Shown piece by piece: positions 16,487-24,981 of a stretch of DNA of 64,000 nucleotides. The stretch spans positions 214,362 to 278,361 of the forward strand of contig NZ_JACSIT010000152.1 in NCBI RefSeq assembly GCF_014349155.1. The letters are read 5' to 3'. The notes below the pieces were generated by a model. That model made no database searches and was not told the DNA's origin. It saw nothing but the letters and a program-made list of their open reading frames with translations. Numbering within the stretch: the first letter of the stretch is position 1; every line of letters starts with the position of its first letter. The stretch is from Neolewinella lacunae. Its GTDB lineage: Bacteria > Bacteroidota > Bacteroidia > Chitinophagales > Saprospiraceae. The position numbers were made by a program, and so were the translations under genes.

Positions 16487-18943
16487 TCAACCGGCGTCCT
16501 GAAGTTGCCCGCTGGCCAGCCAGTTGCGGTGCGCCATCACCGCGCGGATCTGGTGGTAATCGTAGCGGTCTTCAAAGTGGTATTTGGTGAAGCCCGCGGG
16601 GGCATCGGGGTGCATCTCCAGGTGGGGCAACAAAGCGGCGAGGCACTCTTCCGGGACCAGTTGCAACACCGGGATGGCCCCCTGTTCCACCCAGTAGCAG
16701 AGGTGTCCCTGGAGGGTGCTTTCCTTGAGCCCGCGCAAGGCCGCGATTTCGGATAGGTCTTTGCCCTGGCGAAACAGATCGAGCGTAAGGTGGAAGGTGC
16801 TCGCCGCTACGTTCGGGCGTTGGGGCGGGGGCGCAGGCTGGGCCGGGCTCCCGTTGTTGCGGGTGTGGCGGGCGATGATCTGCAGGATGCTGTTGCCGTA
16901 TTTGGCCATCGCTTTGGGACCGAACTTGTGGATGCTCAGCAGGGCATCGGGGGTGGTGGGGACCACGCGAGCGATTTCGATCAAAACCGTATTGTGCAGT
17001 ACGGTGAAGGGGAGGATTTCCCGGCGCTCCGCCTCGGCAATGCGCCAGTTGGCCAAAGCCGTGTAGAGCCCGGGGTTGGTAACGTTGGCGGGGATTCTGA
17101 CGCGCCGCCGGGTAGTGATCTCCGCCGCGAAAAGATCGGTAAAATCCCAGGCCGCATCGGCTTTTCGCAGGGTATAGGCCGCCGGATCAAACGGACTGGC
17201 CAGGGCCTCGAAGAGCTGTTGCTTCACGTAGACTGTCCGCCGGAGGTCTTGCAGGGCCGTGGTGACGGCCTGGTGAACGGCCTGGTTGTCGGTCAGGAAA
17301 CTCAACTCCTGCAAGCCGGGGGAGAGGGTGTTGCGGAAGTAGCCGAGGAAGTAATCGCCGCCCGCCCGGATGCGCTCCCAGAGTGCCGTCTGTGCCGGGT
17401 CGGTAGGGCAGTCGGGGTCGTAGCCTCCCAGCGCCGGTTGAAAGCGCTGCCCTACGTTTACGGCCTTTTCGATGATTTCGCGGTGGAGACGGCGGAAGTC
17501 GGCGGGAGCAGTGCCCTGGATGGTCTTCTCGTTTTCCAGTAAGACACGGTTGAGTTGGCCAGCGGTGCGGCGCAGCTCTTCGCCACCGAACAATTCCCGG
17601 AGGCAGTCGATGGCGAAGGCCCGCCGGTCGGCCCGCCAGTTGGCTTCGGTAGGTTGTCTTTCGCTGGCCGCGTGGCTGTAGGCACTCACTACGGCGTCGG
17701 TCTTCACGCTCTGGTCTTCGATGCGGGTGCGCAGTACGATGCCCTCGAAAGTCCGGCAGCGGCTCAAGGCCACGTAGACCTGCCCGTGGGCAAAAGCATC
17801 GGCGGCGTCGATGATGACTTTGTCAAAAGTAAGCCCCTGGCTCTTGTGAATCGTGATGGCCCAGGCCAGTTTCAGCGGGTGCTGGGTGTAGGTGCCGATC
17901 ACGTTTTCTTCTACCTTTTTCGTGCTGGGGTTGAGCTCGTATTTGATGTTTTGCCAGGTGACGGCCCCAACGTGCAGCAGCTCGTCTTCGCCCGGGCAAC
18001 GGACGGCAATGATCCCTTCTTCGATGCTTTCGATGCGGCCGATCTTGCCGTTGAAATAGGCCTGGTCAATTGTGTCATTTTTATTGAACATTACCTGGGC
18101 CCCAACGCGGAACTCCAGCGTGGAGGAGTTGGGATACATTGATTCGGGGAAGACACCACTTACGGTAGCCGAGAAAATGTGCAGTTCGGTGGGGAGGGTG
18201 CCGAGCTTCTGGGCATTGATCTCGCGGGCCGTCCAGTTGTGCGAAGAAAGGGTGATGTATCCCTCCTCGTCGGGCGGAGCAAAGTTGGCCCGGAAGCGTT
18301 CGTTGAGCCGTTGGAGCAGGGGCGTATCCAGCTGCCGGTCCCGCACCCGGTTGAGCAGGTTGATAAAGTTGGCATCCGACTGCCGGAAAATTTTGGTCAG
18401 CTGGATATTGACCGGCCGTGCCTTCTCCAGGGCGCGGCTGCCGAAAAAGTAGGTCGTTCGGTAGTACTTGTTCAATTCCCGGACTTCTTCGTCGCGTACG
18501 ACCGGAGGCAGCTGGTGCAGGTCGCCGATCATCAGCAACTGCAGCCCGCCGAAGGGATCGGATGACTGCCGCAGCCGCCGCAGGACTTCGTCAATTGCGT
18601 CCAGGACATCCGCCCGCACCATGCTGATCTCGTCGATCACCAACAGGTCGAGGCTCTGGATGAGGCGGAGTTTTTCCTTATTAAAGCGGCGGCTGCGCTC
18701 CTTCACGCCGTTGGGGGGAATGACCCCGAAGGGCAGCTGGAAGAGGCTATGGATGGTCACCCCCCGGGCGTTGATGGCCGCCACCCCCGTGGGGGCAACT
18801 ACGGCCATTCTTTTGGGGATCTCCTTACGCACGCGGTGCAAGAAAGTGGTTTTGCCGGTGCCGGCCTTACCGGTCAGGAAAATGTGTCGCCGGGTTTGGC
18901 TGACGTACTTGAAGGCGAGATCTAGTTCGGGATTGCTGGTCAT
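16487..18943 (-). CDS. Pif1/RecD-like helicase with HRDC and HTH domains
   Basis: An 818-aa superfamily 1 helicase. Walker A is GKAGTGKTTFLHRV near 26, Walker B LLVIDEISMVRADVLDAIDE near 99, and the UvrD/RecD C-terminal motif AITIHKSQGLTF near 350, followed by YVALSRCRTFEGI. Residues 455-600 are an unassigned helical part. An HRDC domain lies near 640-705 (LANWRIAEAERREILPF; IHKFGPKAMAKYG). The tail (about 735-790, LDLFRQGKDLSEIAALRGLK) is an HTH_40-like domain as in RecQ. It probably unwinds unusual DNA structures. The ATG at 18943 gives the family start. It converges with the gene at 12973. Confidence 0.88.
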   Translation of the reverse strand: MTSNPELDLAFKYVSQTRRHIFLTGKAGTGKTTFLHRVRKEIPKRMAVVAPTGVAAINARGVTIHSLFQLPFGVIPPNGVKERSRRFNKEKLRLIQSLDLLVIDEISMVRADVLDAIDEVLRRLRQSSDPFGGLQLLMIGDLHQLPPVVRDEEVRELNKYYRTTYFFGSRALEKARPVNIQLTKIFRQSDANFINLLNRVRDRQLDTPLLQRLNERFRANFAPPDEEGYITLSSHNWTAREINAQKLGTLPTELHIFSATVSGVFPESMYPNSSTLEFRVGAQVMFNKNDTIDQAYFNGKIGRIESIEEGIIAVRCPGEDELLHVGAVTWQNIKYELNPSTKKVEENVIGTYTQHPLKLAWAITIHKSQGLTFDKVIIDAADAFAHGQVYVALSRCRTFEGIVLRTRIEDQSVKTDAVVSAYSHAASERQPTEANWRADRRAFAIDCLRELFGGEELRRTAGQLNRVLLENEKTIQGTAPADFRRLHREIIEKAVNVGQRFQPALGGYDPDCPTDPAQTALWERIRAGGDYFLGYFRNTLSPGLQELSFLTDNQAVHQAVTTALQDLRRTVYVKQQLFEALASPFDPAAYTLRKADAAWDFTDLFAAEITTRRRVRIPANVTNPGLYTALANWRIAEAERREILPFTVLHNTVLIEIARVVPTTPDALLSIHKFGPKAMAKYGNSILQIIARHTRNNGSPAQPAPPPQRPNVAASTFHLTLDLFRQGKDLSEIAALRGLKESTLQGHLCYWVEQGAIPVLQLVPEECLAALLPHLEMHPDAPAGFTKYHFEDRYDYHQIRAVMAHRNWLASGQLQDAG

Positions 18944-19020
18944 GTCTGATGCTTTTGGCCCCCGGCAAGCGGGGTTTCAGCCGCAAGTACCGCCCCGGCG
19001 CACCAAACAGTTGTTCTTTA

Positions 19021-19058
19021 ATCGAATATAATCGATTATAGTCGTTTAAAAACGATTT
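19021..19058. promoter_or_regulatory. AT-rich palindromes upstream of helicase and MFS genes
   Basis: Two perfect short palindromes, taatcgatta (19029-19038) and tcgtttaaaaacga (19042-19055, two-base centre), sit in the divergent spacer. They differ sharply from the GC-rich surroundings. They may be operators or part of either promoter. Confidence 0.45.
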
Positions 19059-19095
19059 AGTCACTTGCCCGTATTCACCGATTTACCCGGCCGCT

Positions 19096-19103
19096 TACCT
19101 TGG
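19096..19103 (+). promoter_or_regulatory. TACCTTGG promoter-like box
   Basis: A TAnnTTTG-like box with one change, ending 23 bases before the MFS start at 19127. Confidence 0.4.
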
Positions 19104-19126
19104 GGCTGACTTACCCAGACTGTTCC

Positions 19127-20287
19127 ATGAAATCGCTGCTGCTCATCCTTCGTACCCGCCGGTATTTTGCTCCCGCCTGGGCTTTTGCCTCGCTCAACAT
19201 TGTCGTAGGCACCTGGGCCATTTACATCCCCACAGTCAAAGACCGGTTGGCGCTGGATGATGCGGCCCTGGGCCTGGCCCTGCTGGCATTTTCCATGGGG
19301 ACGCTCTCGATCGTCCCCCTCAGTTCCTGGTTGATTGGGCGGATCGGCCTGGGGCGCACCACGGCGGCGAGTGTGGTGGCCTTCGCGTTTTCGATGATTC
19401 CGCCGTTGCTGGCCCCATCGCTGCTGGCCCTTTGCGGCTGTCTGTTCGTGGCGGGGGCGTTGGCGGGTCTGCTGGACGTGGCGATGAATTCGCTGGTCTC
19501 GGAATTGGAAAAGGCGGATGATGCGCACTTCATGTCGGCGGCCCACGGGTTCTTCAGTATGGGAGGGGTGATTGGTGCGGGAATTGGCAGTTTGCTCATT
19601 CCGCTTTTTGCGGCCCCCTGGCAGCACGCGCTGTTGGTGGCGGGCTTTATTGTGCTCACCACCGCCCTGGTAGCGGGCAATTATATCTCTTCGCGCAGCC
19701 CGGAAACCGACCGTGGGGAAGGGGGATTCCGGATGTCCCTGTTGCGGCCTCTGTGGGGTCTGGCCCTGCTGGCTTTCCTCATTATGGGCAGCGAGGGAGC
19801 CATTGAGCACTGGAGTAAACTGTATTTGCTGGACGTGGTCAAGGTGGGCTCCGACCAACTGGCGGGCTTCGGTTTCGTGGCTTTTTCGGCAACCATGATG
19901 CTGGGGCGCTTTTTGGGGGATGGCATCTCCGGTCGTTACGGTGCCATGCGCATCGTGATGGGAGGCACGTTGCTGGCGGCAGCGGGATATGTCTTGGTGC
20001 TCCTGGCCAATTACTGGCTGTCGTTGCTCGGTTTTGCGTTGGTGGGGCTGGGTTTCTCGGTCATTATCCCCGAGTTGTTCCGGCTGGCGGGCAAGACGAA
20101 GGGGGTCTCTTCTTCCGAAGGCATCGCCCTGGTGGCGGGACTGGGCTACGTTGGTTTCCTGGCCAGTCCGCCGTTGCTGGGTTTCCTGTCTACCCTCGGC
20201 ACGCTTGCGCTGAGCTTTACGGTACTGCTTGCCGCTTCCGGAGTGGCCTTTTTGCTGGCCTTTGGGCTTTACCAACGGCGGCGCTGA
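19127..20287 (+). CDS. MFS transporter (YbjJ/fucose permease-like)
   Basis: A 386-aa integral inner-membrane protein with about 12 hydrophobic helices in two halves split by a short polar loop near 192-205 (SRSPETDRGEGG). It resembles the YbjJ/FucP branch of the major facilitator superfamily: the first helix is followed by a short loop with YIPTVKDRLALDDAALGLAL, and a second repeat begins after MGSEGAIEHWSKLYL. The substrate cannot be told. The ATG at 19127 is preferred to one nine codons earlier because a promoter box overlaps the upstream extension. It is divergent from the helicase gene and stands alone. Confidence 0.85.
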   Translation: MKSLLLILRTRRYFAPAWAFASLNIVVGTWAIYIPTVKDRLALDDAALGLALLAFSMGTLSIVPLSSWLIGRIGLGRTTAASVVAFAFSMIPPLLAPSLLALCGCLFVAGALAGLLDVAMNSLVSELEKADDAHFMSAAHGFFSMGGVIGAGIGSLLIPLFAAPWQHALLVAGFIVLTTALVAGNYISSRSPETDRGEGGFRMSLLRPLWGLALLAFLIMGSEGAIEHWSKLYLLDVVKVGSDQLAGFGFVAFSATMMLGRFLGDGISGRYGAMRIVMGGTLLAAAGYVLVLLANYWLSLLGFALVGLGFSVIIPELFRLAGKTKGVSSSEGIALVAGLGYVGFLASPPLLGFLSTLGTLALSFTVLLAASGVAFLLAFGLYQRRR

Positions 20288-20340
20288 GGAAAGGGCCGTG
20301 GTGGCGGTCCCGAAATTACGGGTGGAGAGTTACTAAATGA

Positions 20341-20375
20341 GACGTCCAGCGCCGGCTGAACCGGAACTGGACGTC
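20341..20375. terminator. Hairpin between convergent MFS and sigma genes
   Basis: A 9-bp stem gacgtccag/ctggacgtc with an inner ccgg/ccgg pairing. It sits between the MFS stop (20287) and the sigma stop (20420). No clear T-run follows, so its strength as a terminator is uncertain. Confidence 0.55.
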
Positions 20376-20419
20376 AAGGGCTGGGTCAATTTTGGTTAGG
20401 GCCCCAAAGTGGGGTTTAT

Positions 20420-20929
20420 TTACGCGGCGCGGCGCTCGCCGATCATTTCTTTCATCTTCAGGCGGGCGCTGAAAATGCGGCTCTTAACGGTGCCGATGGG
20501 AATATTGAGGTGCTCGGCGATCTCCTGGTACTCGTATCCTTTGTAGAACATCAGGAAGGGCGTAGAGTAGATTTCTCCGATGCTGTTGAGCATCCGCTGC
20601 AACTCCTGCATCCGCAGGTTCTGCTCACCGGAGTTGGCAACCGTGCTGGAGTCAGCTACAAAGGCGGTGGCATCTTCTACCTTATGGTTAAGGTGGCTGC
20701 GGGTCTTGGCCTTGCGGTACTGGTTAATGAAAGTGTTTCTCATGATGGTAGTGATCCAGCTTTTGAAGTTGGTTCCTGCGGCGAAGCGCTCGCGGTATTT
20801 GAAGGCCTTGATGGTGGTTTCCTGGAGCAGGTCTTCGGCATCCTGCTGGCCCTTCGTAAGGCGGAGCGCAAAAGCGTAGAGGAGGCTGTTAAGTTCCTGG
20901 GTCTTGGTCGTGAATTCTTGGGTAGTCAT
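20420..20929 (-). CDS. ECF-type RNA polymerase sigma factor
   Basis: A 169-aa sigma factor. Region 2 is near 15-75 (QQDAEDLLQETTIKAFKYRE; TNFKSWITTIMRNTFIN), region 4 near 112-165 (YKGYEYQEIAEHLNIPIGTV, KSRIFSARLKMKEM). It belongs to the short sigma-70-like proteins common as single genes in Bacteroidota. No anti-sigma gene sits next to it, unlike the two other ECF genes in the window, so it may act constitutively or with a distant partner. Its upstream region (20930-21268) is unusually AT-rich and carries a 16-base perfect palindrome. Confidence 0.92.
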   Translation of the reverse strand: MTTQEFTTKTQELNSLLYAFALRLTKGQQDAEDLLQETTIKAFKYRERFAAGTNFKSWITTIMRNTFINQYRKAKTRSHLNHKVEDATAFVADSSTVANSGEQNLRMQELQRMLNSIGEIYSTPFLMFYKGYEYQEIAEHLNIPIGTVKSRIFSARLKMKEMIGERRAA

Positions 20930-21268
20930 GTTTCTTAGCTTTTAGTTGCCAAGATCATTTCAAATAGCGTGCCAAAGTGATAAATTATTGATTTACAGCT
21001 ATTTATGAGCAGTTGAGAAAAACGTGAAATGTTTAAATTTAAACAATTGATTATTTATCTCCTTAATCTGAAGTGCGGGAAATGCTGTGCAGTTTTTCAT
21101 ACTGCGATTCGCCCCCAAAAGGTATTTCCAGCTGCCGTTAGTGGGTGTCAATACTGAAAAGGCCGCTGAAAGTCGCAAGGTAGTGCAATGGGCTGGTAGT
21201 AATTCGTTTTGCGCGGCCGCAGGAGCTGAAACAGGTAAAAGAGCAAAGGAAGAAAACGAACCAAAGTC
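20930..21268. promoter_or_regulatory. AT-rich upstream region with palindrome
   Basis: No gene is supported here. The part from 20941 to 21090 is far more AT-rich than the rest of the window and holds the perfect palindrome TGTTTAAATTTAAACA at 21030-21045, about 100 bases upstream of the sigma start. A degenerate copy of the dispersed repeat is at 21211-21226. Confidence 0.5.
21211..21226 (+). repeat. Degenerate, partial copy of the 18-bp dispersed repeat
   Basis: Reads GCGCGGCCGCAGGAGC: the first two G are missing and one T is A. It lies 43 bases beyond the stop of the amine oxidase gene, but in the opposite orientation to that gene. Confidence 0.6.
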
Positions 21269-22366
21269 CTACTGCTCATTGAGCTTCTCCTTTTGGGCAA
21301 GGGCTTGGCATTGCCGGGCGGCCCACTCGGCACTGCGAACGGCACCATCCATGTAGCCGGGATATTCGGCAGCGGTTTCGGAGCCGGCCAGGAGAAGGCG
21401 TCCTTCCAGGTAAGGCTGCCGGAAAACGGGGTGGCCGTTGTGTTGGTGGGGCAAGACGTGGCTGGCGTAGGGCGCGAAAGTGAAGGGCTCTTGCCGCCAG
21501 ACGCCTTCTTCGTATGCCAGGTATTCATCCACTACCCCGCCGTAATACTTGCGGAGTTGGTCCAAAACCATTGCACGGCGTTCTTCCGGGCGCAGGCTGT
21601 AGTACACGCCGTTGAGGAATCCTTTGAGGGCGTAGTGGTCGTCTTCCACGTTGCTGTGGTCGTACATCTCCGAGACGGGGCCGACGTTGCTGAAGATGGT
21701 GCCGCCCGGACCGCCCGTACTGTGCCAGAAAGGTTTGGCGTAGCGCAGGCCCACTTTGATGGATTCTCCCATCCAGGTGTGGGTAGTCTCGGCGATCTCC
21801 CGTAGCGCCGTGGGCAAAGCGGGGCTGATGTGGACGGTAGCAACCAACAGGTGGGGCGGTAAGGTGGAGATGACCCGCGCGGCGCGGTATTCCCCCCGGT
21901 TGGTGTGGACCGCCAGGCCGTCGGGCAAAAGCTCCAGGTGCTCGACGCGGGTTTCCAGTTGCAGGCAGTCGGGCGGCAGGGCAGCGGCCAGTTTTTGGAT
22001 GAGGGTGTCGGTGCCGCCGGCGATCCGCAGGGTGGGTTCTTCGTTGGGGGGGAGTTGGACGACCTGCGGGGGACTGGTAGAAATCGCCTCGTAAATGGCC
22101 CGCCCGCCGGTGACTTGCTCAAAGGTCGCCAGACCAAGTTCTTCCAATAGCGCCACCAGCGCCCCGTGTTTTTGGCCCAGCCAGGTAGCCCCCAACTCCA
22201 GCGCCGCCGTGGGTGCGCTGCGGGAGGTGAGGATGCGCCCGCCCAGTCGGTTGCGGGCCTCCAGGATGAGGCTTTCCTGGCCCCGCTGGCTCAGCCGGTA
22301 GGCGAGGGTCAGGCCGCTGAGCCCGGCGCCGAGGATGATGATGGGATGGAGTCGTGGCGTAGGCAT
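21269..22366 (-). CDS. Flavin-containing amine oxidase
   Basis: A 365-aa FAD enzyme of the monoamine oxidase/phytoene-desaturase-like group. The N-terminal dinucleotide-binding motif is IIILGAGLSGLTLAYRL near 9, followed by EARNRLGGRI near 36. The C-terminal FAD-contact segment is RLLLAGSETAAEYPGYMDGA near 328. The amine substrate is unknown, and it is shorter than many family members (about 450 aa). The start at 22366 puts the Rossmann motif at the usual distance from the N-terminus; a longer version from 22426 adds 20 non-conserved residues. It lies downstream of the LysR gene on the same strand, separated by 127 bases and an 18-bp repeat. Confidence 0.85.
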   Translation of the reverse strand: MPTPRLHPIIILGAGLSGLTLAYRLSQRGQESLILEARNRLGGRILTSRSAPTAALELGATWLGQKHGALVALLEELGLATFEQVTGGRAIYEAISTSPPQVVQLPPNEEPTLRIAGGTDTLIQKLAAALPPDCLQLETRVEHLELLPDGLAVHTNRGEYRAARVISTLPPHLLVATVHISPALPTALREIAETTHTWMGESIKVGLRYAKPFWHSTGGPGGTIFSNVGPVSEMYDHSNVEDDHYALKGFLNGVYYSLRPEERRAMVLDQLRKYYGGVVDEYLAYEEGVWRQEPFTFAPYASHVLPHQHNGHPVFRQPYLEGRLLLAGSETAAEYPGYMDGAVRSAEWAARQCQALAQKEKLNEQ

Positions 22367-22466
22367 ACCGGGCAAACGCTGGGCGGGGGAAATCGGTCGA
22401 AGGGCACAGTAGGGAGGCGTGGACACGGCCTGCTCAACCTCCCTCGCTCTGTTGTTCTGAACCCCG

Positions 22467-22484
22467 GCACCTGCGGCCGCGCCC
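22467..22484 (-). repeat. 18-bp dispersed repeat, copy 6
   Basis: Exact copy, 9 bases beyond the LysR stop and in the orientation of that gene. Confidence 0.9.
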
Positions 22485-22493
22485 CTACCAGCA

Positions 22494-23426
22494 TCATTCC
22501 GGTGGGTATGCGGCCAGGTAGGCGAAGGATTGGGCCACGATTTCTTCCCCCCGCAGACGGAGGTATTCCAGAAAAGCGGCGGCGGTGGGGGTCAGGGTTT
22601 TGTCTTGTAACCAGGTGATTTGCCACTCCGTGCGCACGGGAAGGCCAGGGACCGGAAGGATGGAAAGCTGGCCGAGTTCCAGCTCGTTGCGGATGCCGAT
22701 GAGGGGCATAATGGACACCCCGAGACCAGCCATGACCGCCTGTTTTACGGCTTCATTGCTGACCAGTTCGAGTTGTGGACTGAGCGGCAGCCCGCGTTGG
22801 TAGAGGTACTGTTCGGTGACTTGGCGCGTGCCGGAGCCTACTTCGCGGAAGATCAAGGGGCGCTGCTCGAGGACCGTGCTTAGGTCAGCGTTGGGCCCGC
22901 AGTCCACTTCGGGGTGGCCAACCAGGAAGAGGATGTTGGGCAGCAGGGTCAGGCTATGCAGGGAGAGGCGCTCGGGCAGGATGCTGACAAGGGAAAAATC
23001 GACCTCGTTGGCCCGCAGGCTTTCCACCACCCGTTGGCGGTTGGTGACGTCCAGGGACAAGCGGACGCGGGGGTGCTGGGCCAGGAAGGGCCGCAGGAAG
23101 TAAGGCATGACGTACTTGCCGGTCGATACGACGGAGATGGTCAGCCGGCCGGTAAGCTCCTCGCCTTTGGTGCTTGCGCGGTGCTCCAGCAGGTCGGCAC
23201 TGTCCAGAATCTGCCTGGCCAGCTCGGCGACTTCCCGCCCCAGATCGGTGATGTAGAGCCGGCGATTGACGAGCTCCGTCAGTGGGGCATCGAACTGCTG
23301 CTGAAAATTGCGCAGCTGGATGGACACGGCCGGTTGGCTCAGGTGAAGTGCCTCCGCAGCCCGGGTGATGCTGCGGTATTGGACGACTTCGTAGAATACC
23401 CGCAGCTGGTGGAGGGTATAGTTCAT
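22494..23426 (-). CDS. LysR-family regulator (CbbR-like)
   Basis: A 310-aa transcription regulator. The N-terminal winged helix-turn-helix (about 1-65) reads HQLRVFYEVVQYRSITRAAE then LHLSQPAVSIQLRNF. The effector-binding domain covers about 92-300 (LTISVVSTGKYVMPYFLRPF; VDFSLVSILPERL). It looks most like the CbbR/RbcR branch, which often senses central-carbon metabolites. It is divergent from isocitrate dehydrogenase, and a dyad at 23430-23452 lies just upstream of its ATG. Control of icd and itself is the natural inference; the effector is unknown. Confidence 0.9.
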   Translation of the reverse strand: MNYTLHQLRVFYEVVQYRSITRAAEALHLSQPAVSIQLRNFQQQFDAPLTELVNRRLYITDLGREVAELARQILDSADLLEHRASTKGEELTGRLTISVVSTGKYVMPYFLRPFLAQHPRVRLSLDVTNRQRVVESLRANEVDFSLVSILPERLSLHSLTLLPNILFLVGHPEVDCGPNADLSTVLEQRPLIFREVGSGTRQVTEQYLYQRGLPLSPQLELVSNEAVKQAVMAGLGVSIMPLIGIRNELELGQLSILPVPGLPVRTEWQITWLQDKTLTPTAAAFLEYLRLRGEEIVAQSFAYLAAYPPE

Positions 23427-23429
23427 AAA

Positions 23430-23452
23430 TTATATTTATGACGCGAATATAA
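23430..23452. promoter_or_regulatory. Candidate LysR operator
   Basis: The dyad TTATATT-N9-AATATAA has perfect 7-base arms (23430-23436 and 23446-23452). It sits directly before the LysR start and about 70 bases upstream of icd. LysR proteins commonly bind such a T-N11-A-like dyad in a shared spacer. Confidence 0.5.
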
Positions 23453-23484
23453 AATATAAAACATTGTTTATAATCTCTTTTTCC

Positions 23485-23492
23485 AACCTTTG
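23485..23492 (+). promoter_or_regulatory. Promoter box of icd
   Basis: AACCTTTG, a TAnnTTTG-like box with one change, 27 bases before the icd start. A TTG-containing element at 23464-23467 is at about the right distance for a -33 box. Confidence 0.45.
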
Positions 23493-23519
23493 CGTTAGAA
23501 AACCAAAAACAACCAGATT

Positions 23520-24956
23520 ATGCACCGAATTACCATTGCCTGCGGAGACGGAATCGGCCCCGAAATCATGGAAGCCACCCTGCGCATTCTCGATGCGGCC
23601 GGCGTGCCCCTCACCTACGATGAGATCGCCATTGGCGAGAGCGTGTACCTGGCCGGCGAGCGCTCCGGCATTGCCCCGGAAAGTTGGGACACGATCCGCC
23701 GCAACCGGGTGCTCCTCAAGGCCCCGATTACGACGCCCCAGGGCGGTGGCTACAAGAGCCTCAACGTCACCATGCGCAAGGCCCTCAACCTCTACGCCAA
23801 CGTGCGTCCGTGCCGGAGCCTGGCACCTTTCGTCAAGACGCGCCACCCGCAGCTCGACGTGGTCATCATCCGCGAGAACGAGGAGGACCTTTACGCGGGC
23901 ATTGAGCACCAGCAGACTGCGGAGGTAGTACAGTGCCTGAAGTTGATCAGCCGGCCGGGCTGTGAGAAGATCGTGCGTTACGCCTTCGAGTACGCCCGGC
24001 AGCAAGGGCGCAAAAAGGTGACCTGCCTGACCAAGGACAACATCATGAAGCAGACCGACGGCCTGTTCCACAAAATCTTCCGGGAGATTGCGCCCGAGTA
24101 CCCCGAAATCAAGGCGGAGCACCAGATCATCGACATTGGTTCGGCGCGGCTGGCCGATACGCCGGAGGACTTTGACGTGGTAGTGGTTCCGAACCTCTAC
24201 GGAGACATTGTGTCGGACATCGTGGCGCAGATCACGGGTTCCGTCGGGCTGGCGGGCTCGGCCAACATCGGTACCCAGTGTGCCATGTTTGAGGCCATCC
24301 ATGGCTCGGCGCCGGATATTGCCGGGCAGGGCATTGCCAACCCCTCGGGCTTACTGCAGGCGGCCATCCAAATGCTCGACCACCTGGGCGAGACGGAAGT
24401 GGCGGCCACGATCCAGAACGCCTGGTTGGCCACCATTGAAAAGGGGATCCATACGGCCGACATCTACAACCCCGAGATCAGTTCCCAGCGGGTGGGGACC
24501 TACGCCTTTGCCGAGGCGGTTATTGCCCACCTGGGCCAGCGGCCGCAGCGCCTCAAGGTGGCCGAGGCAACGGCAAGCGGGGGCATCCAACTGCCCGCCT
24601 ACCGCCGGCAGCCGGCCCAGCAAAAAGACCTGCGCGGAGTGGACGTATTCGTCGACTGGGCCGGGACCAACGCCGATGAGCTCGCGGAAAAACTGCTGGC
24701 CATTGCGGGCAAGAGGCTGCAACTTACCATGATCACCAACCGGGGGATTAAGGTGTGGCCCGCTGGCTTTGAAGAAACTTTCTGCACCGACCACTGGCGC
24801 TGTCGCTTCGAGCCACTGCCCGGCACCAACGTAACCAAAGCCGACTTGATCGACCTGCTGGACCGCGCCGAGCGCAGCGGCATCGATACCATCAAAACCG
24901 AAAACCTCTACGCCTTCGATGGCACCCCGGCCTTCTCGCTGGGGCAGGGGCAGTAA
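23520..24956 (+). CDS. icd: NADP-dependent isocitrate dehydrogenase, long type
   Basis: Oxidatively decarboxylates isocitrate to 2-oxoglutarate in the TCA cycle. At 478 aa it is longer than E. coli Icd (416) and resembles the Thermus-type enzyme, with a core of about 335 residues and a C-terminal extra domain. Motifs: GDGIGPEIMEATLRILDAAG at 9, NVRPCRSLAPF near 98, IIRENEEDLYAGIEH near 117, the catalytic Lys/Asp region NLYGDIVSDIVAQITGSVGL near 225, and NIGTQCAMFEAIHGSAPDIA near 247. Residues 355-470 form the additional small domain. The divergent LysR gene probably regulates it. A small gene follows 25 bases later. Confidence 0.93.
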   Translation: MHRITIACGDGIGPEIMEATLRILDAAGVPLTYDEIAIGESVYLAGERSGIAPESWDTIRRNRVLLKAPITTPQGGGYKSLNVTMRKALNLYANVRPCRSLAPFVKTRHPQLDVVIIRENEEDLYAGIEHQQTAEVVQCLKLISRPGCEKIVRYAFEYARQQGRKKVTCLTKDNIMKQTDGLFHKIFREIAPEYPEIKAEHQIIDIGSARLADTPEDFDVVVVPNLYGDIVSDIVAQITGSVGLAGSANIGTQCAMFEAIHGSAPDIAGQGIANPSGLLQAAIQMLDHLGETEVAATIQNAWLATIEKGIHTADIYNPEISSQRVGTYAFAEAVIAHLGQRPQRLKVAEATASGGIQLPAYRRQPAQQKDLRGVDVFVDWAGTNADELAEKLLAIAGKRLQLTMITNRGIKVWPAGFEETFCTDHWRCRFEPLPGTNVTKADLIDLLDRAERSGIDTIKTENLYAFDGTPAFSLGQGQ

Positions 24957-24981
24957 CCGTAAACCGCTTAAAAAACGCAAA

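Noticed and set aside
21087-21356. Small plus-strand gene before the amine oxidase end
   Set aside because: The frame overlaps the convergent amine oxidase end, contains a degenerate dispersed repeat and has no protein-like features.
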